NCBI RefSeq assembly: GCF_000003605.2
Contig: NW_003135832.1
Coordinates: forward strand, 259,509 to 289,323
DNA: 29,815 nt
Reading direction: 5' to 3'
Origin: Saccoglossus kowalevskii
Taxonomy: Eukaryota; Hemichordata; Enteropneusta; Harrimaniidae
Below the pieces are notes generated by a model, which made no database searches, had not been told where the DNA came from, and saw only the letters and a program-made list of their open reading frames with translations. Numbering within the stretch: the first letter of the stretch is position 1; each line of letters begins with the position of its first letter. The position numbers and the translations under genes are program-made. Below, piece after piece: positions 9,841-20,469 of this stretch.

Positions 9841-10657
9841 CTGAATGTACAGAAACAAATACATAAACTGAAATATATTTACGACGCTGCTTCATTCAGT
9901 ATATATAAACGAAAGGTGTTATGCAAAAGTGTTGGATCAGTGATATATTGTGCTTTAAAATATGTGTGGAATAATGTAAATGTAATGTATGGGTACCTAC
10001 ATGGGTTCCACGGATAACTTCCGATGATGAGTTTTCAACTTTAGAATTTACACAAGAGTAAATATAAACACGATGTGCATCCATTGTCATAATGTAAGGC
10101 CTTGAGAGGGCCACCCAAAGAACTCACACTGGACAGGGGTTTCTTTCACTGCTAGTATGGGGTAGACAAGACAATAGTACTGGAAATTAAATACACATAC
10201 ACCAAAATATCGAGTTGAAGCTTTTGGCTTTAATACCTCTCAAAATAATTACAAGAAATAAAGCACCGAAAAATACAATGAATAAAATCACTAAAATAGG
10301 GGATTGCTTAGGAAAGTGTGCATTGGTGATAACTCACTGTTCCAGGGTGTATTGTTGGACGACAGTCAATGGTTTCTGCAACACAACAACATATAAATAC
10401 AGGAGTCTTGCTTGCAGAGGAACGCTGGTATTCTGGAGGGCACCGCTGAAAGCAGGAGATTGTAGACTGTAATATCGTATTGTAGCAGAACACACAGGAA
10501 AGCAAGTTGAAGTGACGGACACCAACTTGAAATTATCGACCCAAACTGTCCTGAGTCTGTCCAATTGATAGGCAGTGACACCACCTGGGTTTCCACATGA
10601 GCCAATCAGAATGTAATCTTGCTAGCAGCTGTGTCACGTAGGCAACTCAGTAGATCA

Positions 10658-10785
10658 TAAACATCCTTTGTTATTCAAATAACAACACACCTGGTAGATT
10701 CCAATTCTCCTTCCAAAATTGTAAACACCCTTTGTTATGTAAATTCAAGCACACCTGGTAGAACCCGCTCTCCGTCCAGAGTTGA
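10658..10785. repeat. Two-copy tandem duplication, about 64-bp unit
   Basis: Unit 1 (10658-10721) and unit 2 (10722-10785) both begin 'taaacaYcctttgttat' and share 'acacctggtaga' and a 'ctcYccttcca/tccgtccag'-like end. They are diverged, so the duplication is old. Confidence 0.65.
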
Positions 10786-10809
10786 AAACAAGTATGACCG
10801 GTCAATCAC

Positions 10810-10862
10810 CTTTATGACAGTTATCACAATGCACACCGTTTTTTCCCACGATTCCATGCACA
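10810..10862 (-). CDS. Candidate small exon with ZZ-zinc-finger-like start
   Basis: The minus strand reads VHGIVGKNGVHCDNCHK and meets a possible donor (CATAAAG followed by GTGATT), leaving phase 1. A 'G-V-x-C-D-x-C' stretch is how ZZ-type zinc fingers (KCMF1, MIB and relatives) begin, and the remaining cysteines would lie on the next exon, which I cannot find. The match covers only about ten residues and the acceptor ('aatggaag') is weak, so this may be chance. Confidence 0.22.
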
Positions 10863-11138
10863 CTTCCATTTGCAGGGTTTGAGGTGATTTGACAAAAACA
10901 TAAAATAAAGGATGCTAACACAGACTTAACTGATAAATAAACATTGACAATGAAACTAAACCAATGTATGTAAAGAGATGTTATATAAGGCTTGCGGCCC
11001 CGCAGTGGGTTTAGCATAAGCATTGTCTTGGTCTTTTTAACTGTCTGAAAGATATATGTATCTCTTTGTCGTCGTCCAGGTCACTCGGTTAAAGTTAGTT
11101 CACAGAGGCGGCAGCACGAAATAGTGCATGGGGGGATT

Positions 11139-11153
11139 AGACTGGCACAGTCT
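11139..11153. repeat. Short perfect palindrome at left edge of the gap
   Basis: AGACTG-GCA-CAGTCT is a 6-bp inverted repeat with a 3-base centre, ending exactly where the N run begins. Its counterpart lies at 11599-11611. Confidence 0.8.
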
Positions 11154-11598
11154 NNNNNNNNNNNNNNNNNNNNNNNNNNNNNNNNNNNNNNNNNNNNNNN
11201 NNNNNNNNNNNNNNNNNNNNNNNNNNNNNNNNNNNNNNNNNNNNNNNNNNNNNNNNNNNNNNNNNNNNNNNNNNNNNNNNNNNNNNNNNNNNNNNNNNNN
11301 NNNNNNNNNNNNNNNNNNNNNNNNNNNNNNNNNNNNNNNNNNNNNNNNNNNNNNNNNNNNNNNNNNNNNNNNNNNNNNNNNNNNNNNNNNNNNNNNNNNN
11401 NNNNNNNNNNNNNNNNNNNNNNNNNNNNNNNNNNNNNNNNNNNNNNNNNNNNNNNNNNNNNNNNNNNNNNNNNNNNNNNNNNNNNNNNNNNNNNNNNNNN
11501 NNNNNNNNNNNNNNNNNNNNNNNNNNNNNNNNNNNNNNNNNNNNNNNNNNNNNNNNNNNNNNNNNNNNNNNNNNNNNNNNNNNNNNNNNNNNNNNNNN
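11154..11598. other. Assembly gap, 445 N
   Basis: Undetermined bases. The length is not a round number, so it was probably estimated from read pairs. All open frames running through it are artefacts of N translation. Confidence 0.98.
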
Positions 11599-11611
11599 GA
11601 CTGCGCCAGTC
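11599..11611. repeat. Short perfect palindrome at right edge of the gap
   Basis: GACTG-CGC-CAGTC starts at the first determined base after the gap. It is nearly the reverse complement of the left-edge palindrome, so the unsequenced segment is flanked by matching hairpin-prone sequence. Confidence 0.8.
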
Positions 11612-11642
11612 TAGGGGGGGTGGTCTGCTTACTCATCTCCTT

Positions 11643-12332
11643 ACTAGGGGGTCCGTGGGCATACTCCTCCTTAACAAAATGAAATCTAGACCCTTTGAAA
11701 CAAATTTTGCTGACACAACGTGTCAACGTGGCAAACCCCAACTTTTTTTTAAGCGGGCGACTGCCAACTACCCCTGTGTGTCGCAGCCTCTGGTTCATCT
11801 ATTTTTCTTTACGCAACTTAAAAGGTCAAAACGCTCGAAGCTCCCAGCAACGCCCGTCGCCACTTTTACTCGTTCTTTTACTTGTTTAACTGCAGGAATA
11901 TAACATTATATATTCTGAAAAAGTTTGACATAAACTCCGCCCTCTAACAATGCAACGTTTAAATATAATTTAATGGCAGCCTGTTTGCCAAACAATGTCG
12001 TCAACCCGTGCAGACGTAGACATTATTTATTATAATAAAAATAATCATACAAACCTATATAGACAAGAAGTTGAAAATATATTTATAACATATAATACTA
12101 TAATATATATAATGAAAAAAAAATGTTTTCTATTCAATAATAACACCAGAATTTGAACTACACACAAATTTAGCATATATCGTTTAATTGTTTTTTTGAT
12201 TTACAGTCAAAAGCAATTTATATGAAAATCAAATTAACAAATTCAGATATACTTTCTATTGTTCCAATATCATACCCGTGCATAAAATCTCATTTTTTTT
12301 TATTTTTTGGGGGGAAATACAAAGTATATTAA
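11643..12332. repeat. Composite dispersed repeat, C (11643-11766) plus D (11971-12332), copy 2
   Basis: The C part shares 'ctagggggtccg', 'gggcat', 'aaatcta', 'acccttgaaac/accctctgaaac'-type blocks and 'ttgctgacacaa' with 23941-24095. The D part matches 3587-3960. The open frames here (for example plus 11695-11889) are small and shared with no family. It is likely a nonautonomous transposon relic. The gap to its left may hide its remaining part. Confidence 0.6.
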
Positions 12333-13842
12333 ACTGTCTCACAGGCACATGCACACTCAACATCAACCATAAATGCAGTTCTCATAATGTAACGATTTCA
12401 ATATTTAATATATCTCTCCCTAATTAAACTTCGATGAACTAAATACTATAATGCTAAACGCGAGAATTATGTCTCTTGAGCATAACGACTACTATGGACG
12501 AAATTCAACTAAACAGATTCACAACATATTTCGGCTAAACAAACTAACAAAAATGCAATATCCTCATCCAAGTGGTGGAGTGTGGATCGTGCATTTAAAT
12601 AACGAAAGGATTTACCGGCTTATAAGGTTTTAAATGCATACGTAAATTACATACAAAGGGGAATACTTTGTGACTTGTTATAGGTGGAGAAATAAAGAAA
12701 TACTTAATACATATATTGCATGCACGAATTGTTACATTCTTCGCAAGGAGAGCAGCCTGATTGGACGACAAAGAATTTATCTGGGGTGAGATTTTTCTCC
12801 AAATACTATGGAACCGAAGACTTGATTCCCGAGAATCAGAATGACGTCAGATGCGATTCTGCTGTGGTATGAACATGAATGTCTCAGGCCGAGGTGATTC
12901 CAGCATTCTGTATAAATTTGAGGTTAATAAACTTTGATGAGTTTGGTAAGACGGGTCAACAAACTCGGTTTTGCATTTCTGTCAGTTTGCATAACATTCC
13001 TGTCGCACCTGATGTGGTAGTTTCTCACAATTCTTTTGGTTTCGACCAATTAGAAATGAGCAGTGTAGACAAAGGGGTGTCATCTTGATTTACATATGTT
13101 CCCCAATAAATTTAACAAGAAATCGTGCCTTGGGCTGCATGTTGGACGATCCACCAGAATTACGGTATAACACAGATAACGTCAACATTGAACTCCGGAT
13201 TGAGAATTTACTCTCTGTTCGTACTGGTGTCAGCTATGGCACTGTACAGCGTTCTGATGACGTGAACCACCCCTGGAAACCAAGCCGTCTGAAGTTTGTC
13301 GTCACGTTTGTTGCTTCAGTTCGACATCGTTACGTCCAGTAAAGTACATCTGCCTTACACGCACAAACAGCCAGGTTTCAGTTTCCCTCTGCCTTACCTT
13401 CATATTTCGACCGCGGTTACGTTTATCGGAACCGTCTAAAATATTTAGGCAATGCATTAATATTTAATTAGACGATTTTGTGAAGCTATTTGTGTATTTA
13501 TTGTCAAACTTTTGTTCTTTGTATTAAAGTGTGCGTACGCACATTGCAGTTAATTCAAATTTGGTGCCATTTAGTGCTGTGCATGTATGATGAATGTGTT
13601 CGTTCCCTTATTTATAAATTCTCTATGGTTCTTAGATGTCCAATTGTTTTGGCCTGAGATCATTGCCGTCTTGTAACGATAACCAACTTAATGATTTCCA
13701 ATGCCTTTATGGCCCGTGAAAAGAACCCACAACAAGTGTGATATATATAGTTTAAGTCATACGAATCACTGTTTGGCATTTCCATTCGTTTGTATGAATT
13801 ATTTCGGATTGAATACTAATATATATATATACCTCTTGACAT
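12333..13842. other. Stretch without a recognised gene; two coding-like plus ORFs and possible 5' LTR at its right end
   Basis: The plus-strand frames 12879-13088 (including FCISVSLHNIPVAPDVVVSH) and 13085-13342 (including MLDDPPELRYNTDNVNIEL and VQRSDDVNHPWKP) look somewhat protein-like and follow each other. They match no family I recognise and have no clear start context. If the PBS at 13843 is real, the sequence just before it (ending 'cttgaca' at 13841) is the 3' end of a 5' LTR. Its left boundary cannot be located because no second LTR copy is present. Confidence 0.35.
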
Positions 13843-13860
13843 TGGTGACAGCGGTTGGAT
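13843..13860 (+). promoter_or_regulatory. Primer-binding-site-like sequence of the Gypsy element
   Basis: TGGTGACAGCGGTTGGAT begins with the TGG that pairs with a tRNA CCA end and resembles the TGGTGACAGCGG-type PBS of many Gypsy elements. It follows a CA dinucleotide at 13840-13841, as at an LTR end, and lies about 290 bases upstream of the gag start on the same strand. Confidence 0.55.
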
Positions 13861-13883
13861 ATTGTTAAAAAGAAACAATATCC
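13857..13883 (+). other. Perfect 10-bp stem-loop next to the PBS
   Basis: ggatattgtt (13857-13866) pairs perfectly with aacaatatcc (13874-13883) around a 7-base A-rich loop. It overlaps the 3' end of the PBS-like site, in the untranslated leader of the retroelement. Confidence 0.7.
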
Positions 13884-14146
13884 ACAAATCATGCTACCCT
13901 TCTATAAAGAAAACTTTATCATACGTATGTACAACACGTGTAATACACCGTTTCTGAAAACGTTATTACGTCAGGTTATTGAATTACACTTTCGTTCTGT
14001 TTTAAAATAATTTGTATTGTCTAGTTTTAAGTACTATTAAGTTGTCACCGCTTGTCTAATCTTTTTGCCATTTCCATTCCCCCCTTGGGGCCTTCTATCC
14101 CGTGTTCTGGTCATTTCCACTTTGGGTTGATATCTTAGTTGCCATT

Positions 14147-14769
14147 ATGACTTCAGAAATAAAACCTATTAAGTCCCCTGGGAGATCTGTCGCCTGTACT
14201 TGGCATGAACCCAAAACTGCTTTGGAAGCTATTGACATGTTTACTGATAAAGCGAAGGCTATGGGTTATGAGGGGAGGACCTAAATCGGTATTTTAGAGA
14301 AGAGGTAAATAAGTGGAAGAAATAAGACCGTGAAAATAGAGCCTTACGCAGAGGCGTGGAAGCGAAGGCGAGAGAACAGGAAGCCAGAGCGAGAGAACAG
14401 GAAGCCAGAGCGAGAGAATAGATTGAGTTAGCGAAAGTTACAGCACAAGAGAATATTCGGTATGAGCGTGAAAAACATAATTTCGACTTGGAACGCATAA
14501 ATAAACAAGTCGAATTGCAGGGGAACGGACGCAATAATGTCCATGGAAAACGCCCTAATTTACCTGAATGTAACGAGGGGGAAGATCTTGATTCCTATGT
14601 GAGACGCTTTGAAATTTATGCGAACCAAAACAAGTGGGCAGGAAACGAATGGGGGAGCAATTTTAGCTGCGGGAGATATCTTTCTATTTACAATTCGTTG
14701 AGCTTGGAACAAATTCAAGATTGGGAAGTAGTAAAACGAACTATGCAAAATGCATACAATCTTACGTAG
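14147..14769 (+). pseudogene. Gag remnant of a Ty3/Gypsy retrotransposon
   Basis: The reading starts at ATG 14147 and includes WHEPKTALEAIDMFTDKAKA and MGYEG. A one-base loss in the G run near 14270 shifts the frame. The new frame runs through a charged coiled coil with a 21-base repeat encoding EQEARAR (14352-14418) and is broken by TAA at 14323-14325 and TAG at 14419-14421. The gag core follows: LPECNEGEDLDSYVRRFEIY, then NQNKWAGNEWGSNFSCGRYL, ending MQNAYNLT. This layout (coiled coil, then 'L-P-x-x-x-E-x-x-x-x-L-D-x-Y-x-x-R-F-E', then 'YNLT') is typical of Gypsy gag-pol proteins in marine invertebrates and fish. The expected continuation after YNLT is missing because an inverted pol segment joins here. 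Confidence 0.75.
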
Positions 14770-14995
14770 TCAACTTGTCATCGTACTCAACAACGTTCTG
14801 GTACGTCAACAAAACTATTTGATGTGTGTTAAGTAAACATGAAATATCTTGTTTTTGAAAGAGATCTAAGTTCTCGTACACGTGCACATCTTTTATAGAC
14901 TGGTTACATATTTTGGGTAAAAAATCTATCAATTCAGTAAAGTTCGCCCCCGGGCCTTCAATCCCATGATCCAAAGGGTGACTATCAATAAACAT
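14762..14995 (-). pseudogene. Pre-reverse-transcriptase linker of the Gypsy pol
   Basis: The minus-strand frame contains NQSIKDVHVYENLDLFQKQD and then ISCLLNTHQIVLLTYQNVV. In Gypsy polyproteins the peptide just before RT has the form 'V-x-E-N-L-x-x-x-Q-x-x-x-x-x-x-L-L-x-x-x-x-x-V-L-T', which fits this. It lies directly downstream of the integrase on the same strand, with a stop and frame change between. This implies integrase before RT. RT itself is absent: the sequence stops at the junction with the plus-strand gag. Confidence 0.5.
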
Positions 14996-16170
14996 TGACT
15001 TTCATGAATAGACCGGGAGTGTCAGACTTATCTTTAGTTACAGAGGGCGCCCTCTCTTCGTCCCGCTTTAACATATTAGCGTGAAAAAGTTTAATTTCCC
15101 ACCTTTGTTAATTTTATAGTCACATTCCTCCACCCGTTCCTTCACGTCAAAGGGGCCATGCTATTGTAAATGTAGCTTGTCATGGGCTACTGGCAATAAG
15201 GGAAGAACCTTATCATTAACTTGAAACTGTCTATTCTTCTTAGTTTTATTAAAGTGATGTCTATATATGTCACTAGATTTATGCAGCGCTTTTCAAGCCA
15301 TTTCGCAACTTTGTTCTAATCTGTTTTTGAGGTCCAGAACATAAGTATATGTAAGTTTAGTTTCAGGTTCTACATTCTCATTAGTCCAGAGCTCGCGCAA
15401 GATTGCCATATGGCCTCGAACAGTACGGCCATACAAAAGTTCAAATGGCGAAAACCCTAAGCTAGCTTGAGGGACTTCCCTATACGCAAACAGGAGGGGG
15501 CTTATATAACGATCCCAGTCATTCGCACATCCGGGTTAACATTCGTTTTAGAACCCCATTAAATTTCTCAACCAATCCATTAGTTTGCGGATGGTAGGGC
15601 GATGTCGTCATCTGACGCACGGACAACAGTCGGGATACTTCCCTCATGACATCAGAAATAAACTGTTTCCCCTGATCTGTCAAAATTTCTTTAGGGATTA
15701 CAACCCGACTATACATGTTGACTAACTCTTCAGCGTATATTTTTGAGTGGAGAAGCCTCGGGATATCGAGTGGCATAATCCACGAGTACTAAAATATACC
15801 GATATTTTCGGGGATTGTCGGACATAATGGGACCCACCAGATCTACGCCTACGCGCTGGAATGGTATCCTGATTAGTGGCATGTGTCCTAAAGGGACCTT
15901 ACCACCCCTTCCCCGGGGCGTAGTTTTCAGACATACGTCACAAGATTGACAGTAACGTTTTACATCAGCATGGAGGTTGGGCCAAACAAACTGCGACATA
16001 ATACGATCTAACGTTTTCTGGTGTCCCAAATGTCCTCCCATAAACGAGTCATGCGCAACTTTCATAACTTGTTGTCTATGTTTTTCAGGGACTACAAATT
16101 GACTTGTTTCTTGGCCAAAATTGACTCGAGGAGATTTATAATAACGATATAACATTTTGTCATTCATTCT
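14996..16170 (-). pseudogene. Gypsy integrase, frameshifted
   Basis: Domains in minus-strand order: the HHCC zinc finger (GGHLGHQKT near 16030, CQSCDVC near 15945); the catalytic core with first D in GVDLVGPI (near 15842), second D in LTDQGKQF (near 15685) and E in TNGLVEKF (near 15570); a core C-terminal end (WDRYISPLLFAYREV and GFSPFELLYGR, about 15520-15425); and a GPY/F module (HGPFDVKERVEECDYKI, about 15158-15108). All three catalytic residues survive. The frame is broken near 15745-15776, at TGA 15519-15521, at a TGA near 15297, and by TAG 15161-15163 just before the GPF motif. It encoded DNA strand transfer for element insertion. This copy is dead. Confidence 0.88.
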
Positions 16171-16832
16171 AAATTGAACTGTAGCGAGTCCACCCTTTCC
16201 ATTCCGTTAATTTGGCCCGACTTGCATAGTTTAAAAATTCTAACGTTCTATCTTTCTGTTGGGCAGCTTAAAGCGTATCAGTATTAATTTGATTATCAAA
16301 TTCATCAGTTTTAGCTATGACGAGAGGGCTTCGTTTCCGCTTTTGAGCCAAAATCTGGGCACGAGTTTCTACTGCACCAGCCTCGATTATACGGGAGGTC
16401 GATTCACGGGGGGTATCATCCGGGCCCATTTATTTAGACTGATTAATATTTTCTTGTGGCAACGAGTAACAAAGGCGAGTCGAGCCTCTTTCAGTTGTAA
16501 ACGAGTTAACAACTGGTATCATTTGATCTACACTCTTTGAACGGTGAGGGCGTTCCGTATCTTTCTGCGTGTTCTTCAGGTCAGGAGGCCTTCTGACCCT
16601 TGAGGCGCGATGGAGGCAGATTTTGGATGTCTACATTCTTTTGGGAAGTGTCGGAGTCGTTTTCACCGGCAAAAGCTTCTTTGATGACATCCGTCTCAAT
16701 GGCCACGTTGTTATTGTAGTCCACTGCGTCGTTTTCACAGGTAGATTTATTTAATATTGGAATTGCACCAGTGTCATTAGTTTTTTTTCCTTGGAATCGC
16801 GCCAAGTTGAGTTGAAATCCTCGAAAGTACAC
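16171..16832 (-). pseudogene. Gypsy pol linker upstream of integrase
   Basis: The minus strand continues upstream of the integrase with ETRAQILAQKRKRSPLVIAK and a DEFDNQINTDTL segment broken by TAA. AAQQKDRTLEFLNYASRAKL follows, the usual 'x-x-Q-x-x-D-x-T-L' helix that precedes the integrase zinc finger. A frame change lies between about 16170 and 16200. Further upstream, the acidic, low-complexity frame 16832-16581 is consistent with the protease-integrase linker. A protease active site (D-S/T-G) is not visible. The 5' end of this inverted segment is near or before 16832. Confidence 0.6.
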
Positions 16833-18688
16833 AAAGTCAATGGTAGCAATCGAATAAGTTCGTAACGCACTTATCTGGCTTGTGATTGAGAGAGTTCAAA
16901 CTTCGGTGTTTACTTCATAGGCGCCGCCATCTTGTTTCACATAGGTCTCGCGTTTAGCGTCAGTTCAATTAAGTTCGGTATGAGTACAGATCGGAAAACG
17001 CAATTTTTCAATGGTTACTAAATTACGATCAAGTCAAGACGCTTTCCATAGCGGTACCAAATGTCTTCTGTTGACTGGACGAAAACATGTAGCTCATATT
17101 CAAAGCTATCGAACACTAATACTTCGTATCATGGAGTGGCTCAATCATCACATGTGCTCAGTCGACATTTGTAGAAAGATCGACTCTCTAATTTAACTAA
17201 AAAAAATACATCATAAAAGGGGCAACACTTTCATGAAATGACCATAATAAATCACAATTAACACATCAGAACTTAATTATTCTGAACTTAACACATAATT
17301 AATAAAACAACATTTTCAGTGAATCGTAGGACTTTCATTGAGCCTCACAAGCATCATTTGCAAAACTACATACCCCAAAGTAAAAACTGACCCAAACTGA
17401 CCATTAAGGGCACAGCCCCGTTATAATAAATAAAAGAACATCTCACATTATGATGGTATCATATGGAAATACTTTAAATTGAACAGTCGTATAACCGAAA
17501 ATCTGACAACATGCACCGTAATTCAGATATCTCAATCTATAAGGTCGAACATTATATAAGCGCCCAGTTGAAAAGCACAGATATGTTGTATGAGCCAGCG
17601 TATATTCATTCGTGTCATTGATTCAATATAATAGAAATCATACGACATGTTATGAGTACACATGTGTATAAAGTCATAACACAGGATGATTAGAGTCGTG
17701 GAATCAAGTCAGGGTCAACAACAGAACATATAGTGGAGTCAATCAAAGGAGCTTTATGATTGGTAGAGAAGTAATGAGCGGGATTCAGTAACACGTTTAA
17801 CACGTATTTTCATAACACTTTTTGCCTGAGCATACAGTTTGTGAACAGGATAACATAAGACAACTGGCAATATTACATTTTTGATTCTAATATATATTCA
17901 TGAAGTTGAAAATCTTGCGGGTCTACTGTGAAATTGTTCAAGGTATTAAATTCCGTCGACTGCTTCCCCAGGTGCTCTGGTGAATGTTCAATTTTCTGAT
18001 TTGTTTGTTTGAATTTAACGAAAATCGACAAAAAACATCGACTAGCATATGTTACAGAATCATGGCAAACAAATATTGCATTGCATTATTAGTACAATCA
18101 AAAATATGTCATTCACTGTAATACATACATAATACACACGTAAGTATACGTATTACATATGTATTGATTGACGCTCCCTATAGTTGAGATCCCGTTAGGT
18201 TTTTCCGTTTGTTTTTGAGATAGAGGACGCTATGACATAGTGACTGATTTTCCTGTATTCAAATGAAGTTTCTTGACAGCTGTCTTGCGGATTATGGACA
18301 ATCAAAATAGTTCTATGACTTGTTAATGAAAGCCATTTATAATGTGTCTCACACAATAATACTTATGGCGACAGGTCCATCATGGCGTTTTCGTACTGTG
18401 CCACTTGCGTGAAAACAATTGTGGTTTCATTGTAGCTAGGTTTGAATAATATTTAATATTATTTATATGAGCTCTGACGAGACACTGTCATACTGACTGA
18501 GAAGTAAAATAACCTGTACTAATCTTTTGAAATCTGATATACAGTGTGAAATACATTGAGCAGCATTTACCATGTATGTTGGAACATGCCAGACAGTTAT
18601 TAGTATAACAGTTATTATTACAATTAATATTAAACACCAGTCACCGAAACGCTATGAGCTACAGCGTGCCGTAATTTTGCGGAATTTG
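16833..18688. other. Gene-poor stretch
   Basis: No exon, RNA gene or transposon protein is recognised. If the inverted Gypsy segment came from a full element, its gag and 5' LTR would be expected here on the minus strand, but nothing gag-like is seen. Confidence 0.5.
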
Positions 18689-18997
18689 ACAGGGTATTTT
18701 CATCCTATCATATACGAAACTGCGAAAACAAATATGGGATGAATCATGGCTGCCGTCAGGGTTTGGCGCGAAACAAAGAAGTGAGTTGATTCTGTTCTAA
18801 AGTTGTCTGATTTCGGCATTCCCATGATGTGTCTCAGAAGGAAAAGATGTATAATAATGAGTTTATTACGGGGATACCTCAAAATATGCACTCAGGCAGT
18901 ACGCCGTCGCATTGACCCGCTGAGCGTCGGTCGATACTTCCGCTATACTGTCTTTGTGCGTACTTTGAGGTATCCTCGTAATACCCTTATATTATCG
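18689..18997 (-). mobile_element. Hairpin-bearing nonautonomous element, copy B
   Basis: Arms 18851-18886 and 18961-18996 are reverse complements over about 36 bases with about five mismatches (core 'ggatacctcaaa' against 'tttgaggtatcc'), with a loop of about 74 nt. The loop is recognisably homologous to that of copy A in reverse orientation (blocks 'gacagta', 'accgacg', 'ggtcaatg'), as are the flanking 160 bases ('gggtattttcatccta', 'gatttcggcat', 'catgatgt'). Copy B keeps longer, better-paired arms. Confidence 0.6.
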
Positions 18998-20469
18998 TGG
19001 CAAATACATAATAGAAGAGGCCTAATATAGAGAAATATATACAAGATTAATAGAGTGATATATTTAGCATTTTGAAAGGTGGAATCTTAGATTATCTGTC
19101 AATCATATTTGCCCCTGTATCATATTTGGTGTGCAAGGACGCATGCTTGTTGTATAAACGCTAAGTATCTAACTTGACCCAACGGACGCACTTTCAATCC
19201 AATCAGAGTGTAATTCCTGCTAGTGTAGCTAGGTGAGCTGCAATTATTTTGCTTTTCTATGGTTGCTCGACCTAAAAAAAAAAACGATATAATCTGCATT
19301 ATCAAAGCCGTGGCTGTGTGACGGAAACGTATATTCGTACTTCTGAACCTAAACCGATATTGGACATCAGCAGATAATCTAATATAACTATTGCCAAAAC
19401 CAAACATTGTGCGAAACATTGGTACTGAATAATCAACACCCTCGCAAACCTCCTGTCAGTGGTCCTTGTTCGCTGATCTCAGTTGTTTTTCATTACTAAT
19501 TTTGCTTACTGTACACAATGCACTTCCCATTTGCATCTGTAGCTCCAATTAGAAAGGTCTTAACTTTAAGATATAATACTTCAACACATTCAAATGCTTC
19601 GAACATGTTATCATATTAACTGTGTACTTAAATAGGTCTTGGATTTATGAGGGAATTTGTAATTTAGGTGGTTACATTAAGGGCTTGGGAAAGGTTGTAT
19701 CATCTTAAACAATTGTTTGATAATATAATTATAAACAGGCTTAATTATTATTCAGAGATTTGCATAACATTCGATGACAATGATGAGACGATTACATGTA
19801 CAATTTAGCTTTGCGTCACTTCTATAGAATAAGTCAATCCATTAAAAGAGCTGATGTTTCCCCTTTACTGTCAGTATCTCACGATTGGAACACACTTTTG
19901 TTTATTGTTTAAAGCGGGTGATTTGTCGCCTGTGTATACGTCAGATGACCATAGCCTGTCGTTTTTTAGCGAATTTAATCATCGTCGCTTGGGACTCAAT
20001 TCCTGCACGTGCACAGGTGACGACCACTGCGCTTTATTATTAGCTTGCTGTCTACTCTGTATGAACATATGTAGCGTTGTTTTCAATAATGAACGACTGT
20101 TCGAAAAAACAGAAAATATCAAAGACCTTTTGCCCTAAATAATAATTAATAATTCACTTGTTGAAGATTGGCACATACATTTGTCAACATGTTACTATTA
20201 CCTTCCTGTCTAGCCTGTTGAATCATGTCTGGCATTTTTCTTATCGGAATCGAGATATCTATTTACAAGAGTAATAATTTACTAACGAAGTATGTTGGAA
20301 GCACTGATAATGCACTACTGTTTCCAGACACAACATGTCAAAAATCACTATAGATACAATACCAGACTTTGAGGGTTCGACAATGGCGACACTGACTGAC
20401 TGACTTATTGAACTGGTCACAGTGATGTCTCACAGGGGAGTGACAGCAAGCAATAAACTAGGTTCTTAC
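18998..20469. other. Gene-poor stretch
   Basis: Open frames (for example minus 19419-19120 and plus 19854-20138) lack splice-supported boundaries and family motifs. No RNA gene or transposon protein is recognised. Confidence 0.45.

Noticed and set aside
10001-10123. Minus-strand frame with ALSRPYI...HRVYIYS resembling the start of a CACHE domain, upstream of the CACHD1-like exon
   Set aside because: An in-frame TGA (10124-10126) precedes it, no acceptor fits the frame, and the part of the domain that should lie between it and 9840 is missing. The resemblance is short.
10605-10650. Short similarity between about 10605-10650 and 19195-19240 ('caatcaga.tgtaat', 'tgctag')
   Set aside because: Only about 40 bases with gaps. 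It may belong to a dispersed repeat but is too short to claim.
11100-11903. Long open frames on both strands through 11.1-11.9 kb
   Set aside because: They are open only because the 445 N are read as codons. The real flanking sequence encodes little and belongs to repeat C.
16259-16754. Plus-strand frames opposite the Gypsy linker and integrase
   Set aside because: The minus strand carries recognisable pol sequence, so these are shadows.
20370-20385. 'gggttcgacaatgg' as a tRNA B-box
   Set aside because: No matching A-box, acceptor stem or anticodon arm around it.
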